This document shows positions 50,569 through 59,574 of a DNA stretch of 64,000 bases, piece by piece. The position numbers and the translations under genes are program-made. The notes below the pieces were generated by a model. The model did no database searches and was not told the origin of the DNA. It saw nothing but the letters and a program-made list of their open reading frames with translations. Numbering within the stretch: the stretch's first letter is position 1; every line of letters starts with the position of its first letter. This stretch comes from Mesorhizobium sp. B4-1-3 (GTDB lineage: Bacteria; Pseudomonadota; Alphaproteobacteria; Rhizobiales; Rhizobiaceae), in contig NZ_VFTG01000001.1 in NCBI RefSeq assembly GCF_006439355.1, positions 434,001 to 498,000 on the forward strand, written 5' to 3'.

Positions 50569-51341
50569 CAGTGCTTGCCGCCTCCAGTCTCACCAAGCGC
50601 TATCGTCGCGGCGATAAACCGTTCGCCGCAGTCGACAATGTGTCCTTCGAGATCGGTCCGGCGGAAACGCTGGCGCTCGCCGGCCCCTCCGGTAGCGGCA
50701 AATCGACGATTGCAAGGCTGGTTCTGCGGCTGATCGAGCCTGACGCCGGCCGGGTCGACTTCGAAGGCGCGGACTTCCTCGCTTTGTCGGGCGCCGCTCT
50801 GCGCGCCCGCCGCGCTCGCATCCAGATGGTGTTCCAGGATCCGCTCGCCGCTTTCAACCCGCGCGCCACCGTCGCGCGCGTGCTGGACGATCCCTTGCGC
50901 ATCCATGGCATCGCCACGCGTGCCGAGCGTCCACGCCGCATCGCGGCGCTGCTGGAGCGCGTCGGCCTCGATGCGGGCCTTGCCGCGCGCGCCATCCACG
51001 AGATTTCCGGAGGCCAACGCCAGCGCGTGGCGATCGCCCGCGCCATCGCCACGCGGCCGTCGCTGATCGTGCTCGACGAAGCCGTGTCGGCGCTCGATGT
51101 CTCGGTGCGCGGCCAGATCCTGGAATTGCTGCTCGACCTGCAAAGGCAGGAACGGATCGCCTACCTGTTCATTTCGCATGACCTCGGCGTCATCCGTGCC
51201 GTGGCGCATCGCGTCGTCATCCTCGATGCAGGCCGGATCACCGAAAGCGGCGATGCCCGCTCCGTCATCGCCAACCCGCAATCGGCGATCGGCAAGGCGT
51301 TGGTGGCGGCGACGCCAAGATTGACCAGGAGCCGACCATGA
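50565..51341 (+). CDS. Peptide-type ABC transporter ATP-binding protein, DppF type
   Basis: The 258-residue ATPase has Walker A GPSGSGKST, signature ISGGQRQR, Walker B LIVLDEAVSALD and the Q-loop segment MVFQDPLAAFNPR. It lacks the long C-terminal oligopeptide domain of some homologues. It overlaps the DppD-type gene by four bases and completes the transporter as the partner ATPase. Confidence 0.94.
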   Translation: MTVLAASSLTKRYRRGDKPFAAVDNVSFEIGPAETLALAGPSGSGKSTIARLVLRLIEPDAGRVDFEGADFLALSGAALRARRARIQMVFQDPLAAFNPRATVARVLDDPLRIHGIATRAERPRRIAALLERVGLDAGLAARAIHEISGGQRQRVAIARAIATRPSLIVLDEAVSALDVSVRGQILELLLDLQRQERIAYLFISHDLGVIRAVAHRVVILDAGRITESGDARSVIANPQSAIGKALVAATPRLTRSRP

Positions 51342-51382
51342 TCCCGCAAAGTGGCAACCGATTTGCGGACAAGAACATCGTC
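51334..51382. repeat. GACCATGAT palindromic repeat element
   Basis: GACCATGATCCCGCAAAGTGG and CGATTTGCGGACAAGAACATCGTC form an imperfect palindrome of the 6932/20769 family. It begins within the end of the DppF-type gene and ends before the next start, so it supplies that gene's stop codon context. Confidence 0.75.
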
Positions 51383-51406
51383 AAACAACAAGATCAGGAC
51401 GCACCC

Positions 51407-51913
51407 ATGACCGATCCCGAAGCCGCCAGGGCCGAGAAACTGTCGCGCGAGCTCGATTCCGCTTTCCGCAACCGCGCCGACCTCTACCGGCTCTTCCTCG
51501 ACGAACTGACCGCCGAGCTCGGCGCCGAGAAGGCCGAGGCGGTGATGATCCGCAGCATCGAGAAGCGCGGCCGGGAAGTTGCGGCAGCCGCTTTCGCTAA
51601 TTTCGGCCCTAACGACGCGCCGGCAATCGGCGAGGCGTTCCTCGCCGTCAGCCCGGACGCCGGCCGCATGTATCCGACCGATGTCGAGCGCGGGCCTGAC
51701 CACATCGCCTTCAAGGTCAAGCGCTGCCCGCTGAAGGATGCCTGGGTCGAGGCCGGTGTCGGCGAGGAGAAACTCGCCACGCTCTGCCGCATCGCCGGCG
51801 CCTTCGACCGCGGCCTGTTCGAGGCGACCGGCGTGCGCTTCGCCAATGTCACCTGGACGCCCGGCCACGGTTCCGGTTGCTGCCATATCGCGCTGACCAA
51901 CCGCGACGCCTAA
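51407..51913 (+). CDS. L-2-amino-thiazoline-4-carboxylate hydrolase-like protein
   Basis: The ATG at 51407 gives 168 residues; an upstream ATG at 51338 lies inside the palindromic repeat and is unlikely. The sequence matches the ATC-hydrolase family, with ending GHGSGCCHIALTNRDA and KVKRCPLKDAW in the middle. That family opens thiazoline or related rings, and many members are unassigned. As last gene of the oligopeptide-type ABC operon it may process the imported compound. The substrate is unknown. Confidence 0.8.
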   Translation: MTDPEAARAEKLSRELDSAFRNRADLYRLFLDELTAELGAEKAEAVMIRSIEKRGREVAAAAFANFGPNDAPAIGEAFLAVSPDAGRMYPTDVERGPDHIAFKVKRCPLKDAWVEAGVGEEKLATLCRIAGAFDRGLFEATGVRFANVTWTPGHGSGCCHIALTNRDA

Positions 51914-51958
51914 AGCAATTCCAGGAAAAGTGCGTAGCGGTTTTCCGTCCGGAATTGC
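51914..51958. repeat. AGCAATTCC palindromic repeat
   Basis: GCAATTCCAGGAAAAGTG and GGTTTTCCGTCCGGAATTGC are imperfect inverted arms directly after the hydrolase stop codon. The internal GGAAAAGTG...GGTTTTCC resembles the core of the GATCATG elements. It may act as a transcript-end structure between convergent genes. Confidence 0.65.
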
Positions 51959-51985
51959 GCAAAACAAAACGATAAAGCCGATTGT

Positions 51986-52771
51986 CTATTCGGCAAAGAC
52001 ATGCAGTTCGCCGCCCGCCTCGTCGATCGCGGCGCGCAGCTCCGCTGCCGGCTCGCTGTCGGTAACGACGTCCGAAATCTGGCTCAGCGCGCAGACGCGC
52101 TCCAGGCCGCTGCGGCCGAACTTGTCGTTGGTGACGACCAGCATCGTCGACAGCGATCGTGCCATCATCGCCCGCTTCACCGCCGCCGCGCCCGAGATCA
52201 TGTCGCTCGGCCCTTCGGCATTCAGCGCCGACGCGCCGATGATGGCGATATCGGCATTGTAGCGGCGCACGAATTCGACGGTGTCCTCGCCGAGCACCGC
52301 CGCCTCGCGGCTGTCATATGTGCCTGGGCAAAGGATGACGCGGAAGCCCGGATTGGCGCCGGCCACCGAAGCGACGCCGACGGAGTTGGTGATGATGGTC
52401 AGATCCCGCCCAAGCTGCGACAGGCTGCGCGCGACCTCGTAGGTCGTCGACCCGCCATCGATCATCACGATGGACCCCTTCTCGATCAGTCCGGCGGCGC
52501 CGCGGCCGATGCGGGCCCGCTCCTCGACCATTATGAGGCCGCGTTCGGCGATCACCGGTTCCGACGTCACCAGCGAAATGGTGGCGCCGCCATAGGTGCG
52601 GTTGATGAGCCCGGCCTCGCCGAGCTCGATCAGGTCGCGGCGGATGGTTTCGCCGGCGACACCGATGCGCCGCGCCAGCTTCGAGATACGGATCGAAGCC
52701 GAGCGCCGCACTTCCGACAGGATCAGCTCATGGCGCTCTTTCTTGGTCAGCCGACCCGACTCGATGTTCAT
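51986..52771 (-). CDS. DeoR-family transcriptional regulator
   Basis: The 261-residue protein has an N-terminal DeoR helix-turn-helix (IRISKLARRIGVAGETIRRDL, about 27-47) and a sugar-phosphate-type sensor domain with IDGGSTTYEVARSL and VVTNDKFGRSG. It follows the flavoprotein gene on the same strand after a strong hairpin. DeoR regulators usually sense phosphorylated sugars; its link to the adjacent polyamine genes is only positional. Confidence 0.93.
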   Translation of the reverse strand: MNIESGRLTKKERHELILSEVRRSASIRISKLARRIGVAGETIRRDLIELGEAGLINRTYGGATISLVTSEPVIAERGLIMVEERARIGRGAAGLIEKGSIVMIDGGSTTYEVARSLSQLGRDLTIITNSVGVASVAGANPGFRVILCPGTYDSREAAVLGEDTVEFVRRYNADIAIIGASALNAEGPSDMISGAAAVKRAMMARSLSTMLVVTNDKFGRSGLERVCALSQISDVVTDSEPAAELRAAIDEAGGELHVFAE

Positions 52772-52788
52772 CGCCCTTCCTTCTCGCT

Positions 52789-52819
52789 CCCCGGCGTGGC
52801 GACATTAGCCACGCCGGGG
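52789..52819 (-). terminator. Perfect 12-bp hairpin between flavoprotein and deoR genes
   Basis: CCCCGGCGTGGC and GCCACGCCGGGG pair exactly around GACATTA. It lies 12 bases after the flavoprotein stop on the minus strand. No T-run follows, so termination would be partial or rho-assisted. Confidence 0.65.
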
Positions 52820-52831
52820 AAAGGAAACCAG

Positions 52832-54130
52832 TCAGTGCCGGAGCCGATCGCGCATCGCATACCACAGCATCCCCAGCACATAGAGCGGGCCGCGTAGCGC
52901 CGTGCCGCCCGGGAAGGGCAGCGGCGTCAGCGTCGAGAACAAGTCGAGCCGCGAGGCATCGCCCGTGATCGCTTCCGCCAGGAGCTTGCCCGACAGCGTC
53001 GACAGGATGACGCCCTTGCCGGAATAGCCATGCGCGAAATAGACCTCGCCATAGTGCCCGACATGCGGCAGGCGCGACGTGGTGATCGACACCAGCCCGC
53101 CCCAGGCATGGTCGATGCGGCAGCCCTTGAGCTGCGGAAAGGTTTTTTCCATATGCGGCCGCACGAAGCCGGCGATGTCGGCCGGCGGCGACGGCGTGTA
53201 GCGCTCACCGCCGCCGAACAGCAGGCGGCCGTCCGCCGACATGCGGTAGTAGTTGACGACGAACAGCGTGTCCGAGACGGCGACATTGGCCGGGATGACG
53301 TTGCGCGCGCCCAAGGGCTCGGTGGCGACGATATAGTTGCCGACCGGCATGATGCGGCTGTTGACGCGCGGTTCCAGCCCCTTGAGCAGCGCATCGCCGG
53401 CCAGCACCACATGCTTGGCGCGGACCGAGCCCTTGTCGGTGAACACCCGGATGGAAGGCTCGCGCTCCAGCCGGACGGCCACCGAGTTCTCATGGATGAC
53501 GACACCTGCAGCGACGGCCGCGCGGGCAAGCCCCAGCGTGTAGTTGAGCGGATGCATGTGGCCGCCGAGCCTTTCGTAGACCGCGCCCTGATAGGGCGTG
53601 TCTACCATCCGCCGCGCCTCGGCCGCCGACAGGATCTCGACGTCGGTGAAGTTCATCACCTTGGCGAGGCATTCGGCCTCGTCCTCGAAGTCACGCACAT
53701 CCGAGCTGGTGACGGCACCGACCAGGTGGCCGGTCTGGCGCAAATCGCATTCGATGCCGTGGCGCTCGATGATGTCGAGCACCAGCCCGCGCGCCTCGAA
53801 GGCGAGGTCGAACAGCGCCTTCGCTCGTTCCGGCCCGAAGGACTTGACCAGGCCCCTGGCGCCCTTGCGCAGGCCGGGGATCATCTGGCCGCCATTGCGG
53901 CCGGAGGCGCCCCACCCGATCTTGCCGCCCTCGAGCAGCACCACTTTAAGACCACGCTCGGCCGCATGCAGCGCCGCCGAAAGGCCGGTGCAGCCGCCGC
54001 CCACCACCACCATATCGGCCTCGACATCGCCGGCCAGCGCCCGATGGTCGGGCGCCGGGTTGGCGGTGGCGACATAATAGGACTTGCCGATATCGAGACC
54101 GGAATTGAAACCCGTCGAACGCGAAGCCAT
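52832..54130 (-). CDS. FAD-dependent oxidoreductase, gamma-glutamylputrescine oxidase-like (PuuB)
   Basis: The ATG at 54130 (AAGGT upstream; a GTG two codons earlier overlaps the previous stop) gives 432 residues. A DAO-type FAD domain begins about residue 42 with MVVVGGGCTGLSAALHAAE, and WGASGRNGGQMIPG is the family hallmark of PuuB/OrdL-type amine oxidases. It directly follows the gamma-glutamylputrescine-synthetase-like gene, as puuB does puuA in known pathways. It would oxidise gamma-glutamylputrescine to the aldehyde. Confidence 0.88.
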   Translation of the reverse strand: MASRSTGFNSGLDIGKSYYVATANPAPDHRALAGDVEADMVVVGGGCTGLSAALHAAERGLKVVLLEGGKIGWGASGRNGGQMIPGLRKGARGLVKSFGPERAKALFDLAFEARGLVLDIIERHGIECDLRQTGHLVGAVTSSDVRDFEDEAECLAKVMNFTDVEILSAAEARRMVDTPYQGAVYERLGGHMHPLNYTLGLARAAVAAGVVIHENSVAVRLEREPSIRVFTDKGSVRAKHVVLAGDALLKGLEPRVNSRIMPVGNYIVATEPLGARNVIPANVAVSDTLFVVNYYRMSADGRLLFGGGERYTPSPPADIAGFVRPHMEKTFPQLKGCRIDHAWGGLVSITTSRLPHVGHYGEVYFAHGYSGKGVILSTLSGKLLAEAITGDASRLDLFSTLTPLPFPGGTALRGPLYVLGMLWYAMRDRLRH

Positions 54131-54132
54131 GG

Positions 54133-55503
54133 TCACACCTTGAGCAGCAGGTGGTCGCGTTCCCAGGACGTCACGACGCTCTGGAACAGGTCGAGCTCGA
54201 CGCTCTTCACGCGCAGATAGGTCTGGAAGAAATCCTCGCCGAGCAGCGCCCGCACGGGTTCGCAGGCGGCGAAGCGGTCGAGCGCTTCCTCCATTGTCTT
54301 CGGCAGCGTGCTCTTGCTCTTATAGGCATTGCCGAAGGCCTCTTCCGAGCGCGCAAGCTTCTCCTCGATGCCGAGATAGCCGGCGATCAGCGAGCCAGCC
54401 ATGGCAAGGTAGGGATTGGCGTCCGCGCCCGGCAGCCGGTTCTCTATGCGGCGCGCGGCGCGCCCGCCAAGCGGCACGCGCAGACCGCAGGAGCGATTGT
54501 CGTGCGACCATTCGATATTGGCTGGCGCGCTGTGGCCGGGCCGGATGCGCCGGTACGAATTCGCATGCGGCGCAAACAGCGGCATGATTTCGGGAATGTA
54601 TTTCTGCAGGCCGCCGATGAAATGCGAGAACATGTCGCTGTCCTCGCCGTCTTCGCCGGCAAACAAGGGCTCGCCCTTGCGGTCGACGATCGACATGTGC
54701 AGATGCATCGCGCTGCCGGCCTGCGCCGCGATCGGCTTGGCCATGAAGGTGGCATGCATGCCGTTCGCCTGGGCGATCTGCCGCGCCAGGCGCTTGAACA
54801 GAAGCACCTGGTCGGCGAGCGTCAGCGGATCGCCGTGCAGCAGATTGATCTCGAGCTGCGCGGTTCCGGATTCGTGGATCAGCGTCTCCACCGGCAAGCC
54901 GGTGATGGCGGCGTGTTCATAGAGCCGCCGCGTCACCGCTTCGAACTCTTCCATCGCCTGCATGTCGTAGGGATGCTGCACGCTTTCCGGCCGGCCGTTG
55001 CGTCCCACCGGCGCCGTGATCGGGCGATCCGGATCGGGATTGGGCGCGGTGAGGTAGAATTCGAGCTCCGGCGCCATCACCGCGCGCCAGCCGCGCTGCT
55101 CGTAAAGGTCGAGCACCGATTTCAGCACATGGCGTGGCGAGGCCATCCAGGGCCGGTCGTCCATGTGGAACGTGTCGGCGAAAACATAAGCTTTGCCGGC
55201 GCTGCCGGGCGCAAGGCACAGGCTCGAAACGTCCGGCACCATGCGCATGTCCGGATCCTGGTAGGCAAAGCCTTCGTCGATGGAGCCGGAATAGCGGCCG
55301 TCGATCGCCACCAGGAAGGCGCTGCTCGGCAGATAGAGCGCGCGGTCGTCGAGCGACTTCAGGAACTTGGCGACTGGCAAGGTCTTGCCGCGCAGCACGC
55401 CGTTGACGTCCGGCACGAAGCATTCGACCTCGTCGATCGCATGCGTCTTCAACCAGCTTTGCGTGTCCGCGCCGGGAAATGAGGTGTTCAGATTGTCAGG
55501 CAT
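54133..55503 (-). CDS. Glutamine synthetase-family protein, gamma-glutamylputrescine synthetase-like (PuuA)
   Basis: The 456-residue protein has an N-terminal beta-Grasp part with FVPDVNGVLRGK and a catalytic domain with MAPELEFYL, SGTAQLEINLLHGD and NPYLAMAGSLIAGYLG. The PuuA-type length and the adjoining PuuB-like gene point to ligation of glutamate to putrescine or another amine. It starts the two-gene unit puuA-like, puuB-like. A second member of the family is at 62787. Confidence 0.88.
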   Translation of the reverse strand: MPDNLNTSFPGADTQSWLKTHAIDEVECFVPDVNGVLRGKTLPVAKFLKSLDDRALYLPSSAFLVAIDGRYSGSIDEGFAYQDPDMRMVPDVSSLCLAPGSAGKAYVFADTFHMDDRPWMASPRHVLKSVLDLYEQRGWRAVMAPELEFYLTAPNPDPDRPITAPVGRNGRPESVQHPYDMQAMEEFEAVTRRLYEHAAITGLPVETLIHESGTAQLEINLLHGDPLTLADQVLLFKRLARQIAQANGMHATFMAKPIAAQAGSAMHLHMSIVDRKGEPLFAGEDGEDSDMFSHFIGGLQKYIPEIMPLFAPHANSYRRIRPGHSAPANIEWSHDNRSCGLRVPLGGRAARRIENRLPGADANPYLAMAGSLIAGYLGIEEKLARSEEAFGNAYKSKSTLPKTMEEALDRFAACEPVRALLGEDFFQTYLRVKSVELDLFQSVVTSWERDHLLLKV

Positions 55504-55884
55504 TGGTCATGTCCGTACGAAGGAGAGATCGCTTCGGCGGGCATGTCCGTTCCGGTAGGGCGTTATCTAAGCTGCGTTATCCGAGGACGGACGCCCGCCT
55601 GATGACCGGCCGAAGGGCCGGGTGCGGAGCGCCCTGCACTCCCTCCGTCCAGCCGTCGCGAACGACATGCGAGCCGACCTTGGTCTCCTCCGCGCGCTGC
55701 AGGTTCTCGTGGCGGCAGTAGCGCATGATCACCGGTATCCCGAGCGCGCAAACGAAATACCGTAGGCAACCAAATGCCTGGCGCGGTATTGCTGTTTTGC
55801 AGCTTGCATGACGGGTCCTATCAAAGTGAGATTATGGTTTGACCGATCATCGCTGCTCGCGCAAGCCCGCTTTGCTGGACCAGA
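55504..55884. other. Gap between SDR and glutamine-synthetase-like genes
   Basis: This 381-base stretch has no recognised gene. On the minus strand a short frame reading MRYCRHENLQRAEETKVG (from about 55727) looks protein-like but lacks a ribosome site and known relatives; it may be a gene remnant. TGGT-TTG-ACCG (55835-55845) is a weak GntR-like palindrome. The promoter of the glutamine-synthetase-like gene must lie here. Confidence 0.4.
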
Positions 55885-56646
55885 TCAGCCGATGCTCTCG
55901 CCGCCGTCGACCACCAGCGCCTGTCCCGTCATGAAGGACGAGCGGTCGGAGACGAGGAACAGGATGGCCTCCGCGATCTCCTCCGCGCTCGCCCAGCGCC
56001 CCATCGGGATCTTGGTCCGGACATAGTTTTCGATCGCATCGCGTCCACCCATTTGCGCGATGAAAGGCGCGTTGAAAGGCGTGTCGACCCAGCCCGGGCA
56101 GAGCGCGTTGATGCGCACATTGTGCTTGGCGTAGTCGAGCGACATCTGTCTGGTCATCGCCACCACCGCATGTTTGGAGGTGGCGTAGGCGATCATCTCG
56201 CGGTCGTAGAACACGCCGGAATTGGACGCCGTGTTGAGGATGACGCCGCCGCCCTGCGCGATCATCGCCGGCATGACCGTCTTGGCCGCCAGGAACTGCG
56301 CCCGCACATTGATGCGCCACGAGGCGTCCATCCCGTCCGTACCGACTTCCGTCAGCGTGCCGCCGACCTGGATACCGGCATGGCTGTGCAGAATATCGAT
56401 CCGGCCGTGCTTGCCGAGCGTTCCTTCGATGAGGCCCTCGACGGCTGTGTCGTCGCCGACATCGGTGGCGACAGCCTCGGCGCAGCCGCCGGCTTCGCGG
56501 ATGTCGGAAGCGGTGGCTTCGCCAGCCGCCGGATCACGGTCGGCGATGACCACATGCGCCCCTTCCCGCGCCATGATCATCGCGCCGGCGCGTCCGATAC
56601 CCGACCCGGCGCCAGTCACCACGGCGATGCGGTCTTTCAAGATCAT
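55885..56646 (-). CDS. Short-chain dehydrogenase/reductase (SDR)
   Basis: The ATG at 56646 gives 253 residues; the frame stays open upstream only across the permease gene in the wrong phase. The protein has the cofactor motif TGAGSGIGRAG, NTASNSG with the catalytic Ser, and YATSK with the Tyr and Lys of classical SDRs. The acidic D at the end of the second strand (VIADRD) suggests NAD preference. It follows the last permease of the polyamine-type transporter by 11 bases and may oxidise a pathway alcohol or aldehyde. Confidence 0.92.
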   Translation of the reverse strand: MILKDRIAVVTGAGSGIGRAGAMIMAREGAHVVIADRDPAAGEATASDIREAGGCAEAVATDVGDDTAVEGLIEGTLGKHGRIDILHSHAGIQVGGTLTEVGTDGMDASWRINVRAQFLAAKTVMPAMIAQGGGVILNTASNSGVFYDREMIAYATSKHAVVAMTRQMSLDYAKHNVRINALCPGWVDTPFNAPFIAQMGGRDAIENYVRTKIPMGRWASAEEIAEAILFLVSDRSSFMTGQALVVDGGESIG

Positions 56647-56657
56647 GGATGTGTCTC

Positions 56658-57470
56658 TCAAGGCGATGGCTTCCGTCGGCCCAATTGCCATTGCGCCAGC
56701 AGCACGAGCAGGACCGACGCGCAGAGCACGATCGTCGCGATGGCGTTGATCTCCGGCGTCACACCGCGCCGTATCGAGGCGAAGACATAGATCGGCAGTG
56801 TCGTCTGCGCGCCGGCGACGAAGAAGGCGATGATGAAATCGTCGAAGGAGAAGGTGAAGGCGAGCAGGAAGCCGGCAATCACCGCCGGCATGATCTGCGG
56901 CAGCACTATCGAGCGGAACGTCGTCAGCGGGGTGGCGTAGAGATCGCTCGAGGCCTCGACCAGGTTGCGGTCGAGGCTGCTGAGCCGCGTGCCGACGATC
57001 ATCGTCACCAGCGCCATCGAGAACAGGCCGTGCGCGGCGATGATCGAGCCATAACCGAGCGAAAGCTTCGGCGGCTGGTCGGTCGGCCAGAGCGAGGCGA
57101 GGAACGGATTGACGACGGCGAAGAGCTGCACCAGCGCCACCAGCGTTGAGATGCCGATGACGACGCCCGGAACGACGATCGCGGCGCCCAGCAATGCATC
57201 GAAGAGCGCCCGCGTCCGCGCGCCGACCCGCTGCAGTCCGAGCGCCGCGGCGGTGCCGCAGAAGGCAGCGAGCAGCGCGCTGGTGGAGGCAATAAAGAGG
57301 CTGTTCTTCAGCGCCTCGACCAGAAACGGGTTCGATAGCGCCTTGCCGTACCATTGCACCGAGAAGCCGGTGAACTCGCTGGCGTGATGGCCGGCATTGA
57401 AGGAGAACAGCACGACCAGCGCGATCGGCAGATAGAGGAAGGCGAAGACGGCAACGACGAAGGCGCGCAT
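56658..57470 (-). CDS. Spermidine/putrescine-type ABC transporter permease (PotC/PotI type)
   Basis: The ATG at 57470 overlaps the preceding stop (TGATG) and gives 270 residues. Six hydrophobic helices, FLYLPIALVVLFSFNAG and the EAA loop VEASSDLYATPLTTFRSIVLP identify a PotC/PotI-type permease. It forms the channel with the PotB/PotH-type partner. A high share of the frame-shifted reading also looks open, which reflects GC-rich codon bias. Confidence 0.94.
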   Translation of the reverse strand: MRAFVVAVFAFLYLPIALVVLFSFNAGHHASEFTGFSVQWYGKALSNPFLVEALKNSLFIASTSALLAAFCGTAAALGLQRVGARTRALFDALLGAAIVVPGVVIGISTLVALVQLFAVVNPFLASLWPTDQPPKLSLGYGSIIAAHGLFSMALVTMIVGTRLSSLDRNLVEASSDLYATPLTTFRSIVLPQIMPAVIAGFLLAFTFSFDDFIIAFFVAGAQTTLPIYVFASIRRGVTPEINAIATIVLCASVLLVLLAQWQLGRRKPSP

Positions 57471-58414
57471 CAGATCAGGTCCACCCGGCGTGCGCCCGAC
57501 AACCGGGTCGAGATGCGGTTGGCGATAATCAGCACCACGACCGAGACCAGCACCAGCGTGATGGCGATGGCCGATCCGAACGGCCAGTTGCGCGATTGCA
57601 GGAAGAGGTCGACCAGCGCGTTGCCGATGAAGAAGACCTTGCCGCCGCCGAGAAGCGTCGGGATCAGATATTCGCCGAGCAGCAGGATCATCACCAGCGA
57701 GAAGCCGGTCATCACGCCGGGCAGCGAAAGTCTCAACGTCACGCCGAGGAAGGTCGACAGCGGTGTCGCGCCGAGGTCGGCGGAGGCTTCCAGCAGGCGG
57801 CGGTCGAGCCGCTCCAGGCTGACATAGATCGGCAGGATCATCAGCGGCAGGTAGCCGTAGACGATGCCGAGCAACACCGCGCCCGGCGTGTTGATCAGCC
57901 TCAGATCCTCGATGCCGACATAGGTGAGCAAAGCCGGGATGCCGCGGCCGCCGAGGATATACATCCAGGCATAGGTGCGCATCAGCAGGCTGGTCCAGAA
58001 CGGAATGACGATCATCGCGAGCAGGATCAGCCGCCAGCGATCCGGCGCCCGAAGCGCAAGATAGTAGGCGACCGGATAGGCGACGAGCAGGCAGGCCAAA
58101 GCGCCGATCGGCGCCAGCACCATCGTGTTCCAGAACGCCGTCGCCCGCGCCGGCAAATTGGCGTATTGCGCGAAGGTGAGCGCTGCCTGGTAGCCGCCCT
58201 CCGGCGCCCGCTCGCCGACGCTGAAGATGGCGATGGCGACGAAGGGCAGCACTAGGAAGACCACCAGCCACAGCGCCGCCGGAGCGAGCAGCAGCGCCGT
58301 CACGAGATTTTTGCGAAAGAAACTGCGGCGCATCGGGAAAGCCGGTTGGGAGCCGGCGGACTTTCGTCCGCCGGTCGCATTGTCAGGATCGGGTTTGTGA
58401 CCAGTCTCGCTCAA
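57470..58414 (-). CDS. Spermidine/putrescine-type ABC transporter permease (PotB/PotH type)
   Basis: The product is 314 residues if it begins at the TTG (58414) that overlaps the binding-protein stop, or 287 from the ATG at 58333. The N-terminal extension (SETGHKPDPDNATGG) is polar, then membrane segments start at about residue 35. LLEASADLGATPLSTFLGVTL is the EAA loop, and VVFLVLPFVAIAIFSVGER is typical of PotB. The start remains uncertain because neither candidate has a strong ribosome site. Confidence 0.9.
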   Translation of the reverse strand: MSETGHKPDPDNATGGRKSAGSQPAFPMRRSFFRKNLVTALLLAPAALWLVVFLVLPFVAIAIFSVGERAPEGGYQAALTFAQYANLPARATAFWNTMVLAPIGALACLLVAYPVAYYLALRAPDRWRLILLAMIVIPFWTSLLMRTYAWMYILGGRGIPALLTYVGIEDLRLINTPGAVLLGIVYGYLPLMILPIYVSLERLDRRLLEASADLGATPLSTFLGVTLRLSLPGVMTGFSLVMILLLGEYLIPTLLGGGKVFFIGNALVDLFLQSRNWPFGSAIAITLVLVSVVVLIIANRISTRLSGARRVDLI

Positions 58415-59574
58415 GCCGACTTGAAGCGCGCCATCAGCTCGGCACGGCCCGGATCGGTCAGCGTCGCGGCGGCGCCGAACTCGAGCGGCTTCAATAGGTC
58501 GGCCGCGGGATAGAGGATCGGATTGTCGAGCACCTCTTTCGGCAGCAGCGCGTTGACCCGTGCATCCGTGCAAGGCGCGCCATTGGCCAGATGCTCCTTA
58601 ACCGCGACCTTCGGGTTCATCAGGTAGTTGAGCAGCGCGTAACCGGCCGGCTTGTTCGGCGCGTCCTTCGGAATGGCGTAAAAGTCGGTCCAGATCTCGC
58701 CGCCTTCCTTGCCGAGCACATAGGCGATCTCGGGAACGTCGCGATGGAGCTGCGCCCCGTCATTGGTCCAGCACATCGTCATCCAGGCATCGCCGGCGCG
58801 CATTCCGGGCTGGTAGTCGCTCGACACCGCGAACAGATGCGGCTTGACCTTGAGCAGCAGTTCCTCGGCCTTGGCGAGCTCGTCCTGCTTCAGCGAATTG
58901 AACGAATAGCCGTAATATTTCAGCGCGTTGCCGATGGTGGTGAGCTGATAGTCGTGCACCATGGTGCGGCCGTCGGCTTCCGCCATGGCGGTATCCCAGA
59001 ACTCCTTCCAGCTCGTCATCGGCTTGGCGAGCTTCTTGGTGTTGACGGCAAAACCCGTCGTGCCCCAGTTCTTCGGCACGGCATAGATCGTGCCGTCGAT
59101 CGTGCCTTCGGCGGTGAAGCGCGCATCCTCCGACTTGCCGTCGAAATTCGGAAGCTTCGCCATGTCCAGAGGCTCGATGATGCCGAGCTTCTTGTAGGTC
59201 GAGATCGTGTAGTTGGTCGGCACGAACAGGCTCCAGCCCGAGCCGCCGGCCTGCAGCTTGGCCAGCATCTCCTCATTCGAGCCGAAGACATTGACCTCGA
59301 CGGCGACGCCCGTCTCTGCCTTGAAGTTCTCGAAAGTCTGCGGATCGTGGTAGTTCGGCCAGGTGGCGATCGACATGCGGTCGCCGAGATTCTCGGCGGC
59401 ATGGGCCGGCGTCGGCATGATGCCGAGCTCGCGCGCCATCACCGCAGTGGCGAGGCCGAGGCCGGTGAGGCCGAGGAAGTCGCGCCGGCTGATCGAGCCG
59501 CGCTTCAGGCGCATCAACTGGTCGACGAATTTATCGGAGCTTATCGGCAGTCCGTCACGATAGGATTTCGGCAT
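58411..59574 (-). CDS. Spermidine/putrescine-type ABC transporter substrate-binding protein (PotD/PotF type)
   Basis: The ATG at 59574 (AGGGAAG upstream) gives 387 residues. A twin-arginine signal (SISRRDFLGLTGLGLATA, about 27-44) suggests Tat export. The binding domain has MSIATWPNYHDPQTFENF and GSGWSLFVPTNYTISTY, as in PotD. It overlaps the ATPase gene by 20 bases and follows it in the transcript. The ligand is probably a polyamine or another small cation. Confidence 0.92.
   Translation of the reverse strand: MPKSYRDGLPISSDKFVDQLMRLKRGSISRRDFLGLTGLGLATAVMARELGIMPTPAHAAENLGDRMSIATWPNYHDPQTFENFKAETGVAVEVNVFGSNEEMLAKLQAGGSGWSLFVPTNYTISTYKKLGIIEPLDMAKLPNFDGKSEDARFTAEGTIDGTIYAVPKNWGTTGFAVNTKKLAKPMTSWKEFWDTAMAEADGRTMVHDYQLTTIGNALKYYGYSFNSLKQDELAKAEELLLKVKPHLFAVSSDYQPGMRAGDAWMTMCWTNDGAQLHRDVPEIAYVLGKEGGEIWTDFYAIPKDAPNKPAGYALLNYLMNPKVAVKEHLANGAPCTDARVNALLPKEVLDNPILYPAADLLKPLEFGAAATLTDPGRAELMARFKSA

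Noticed and set aside
55563..55769. 68-codon minus-strand frame between SDR and GS-like genes
   Set aside because: No ribosome site or family match; a different frame in the same place looks equally protein-like, so neither can be supported as a gene.
56647..57354. Upstream extension of the SDR frame
   Set aside because: It is the permease gene read in the wrong frame. The SDR domain starts exactly at the ATG at 56646.
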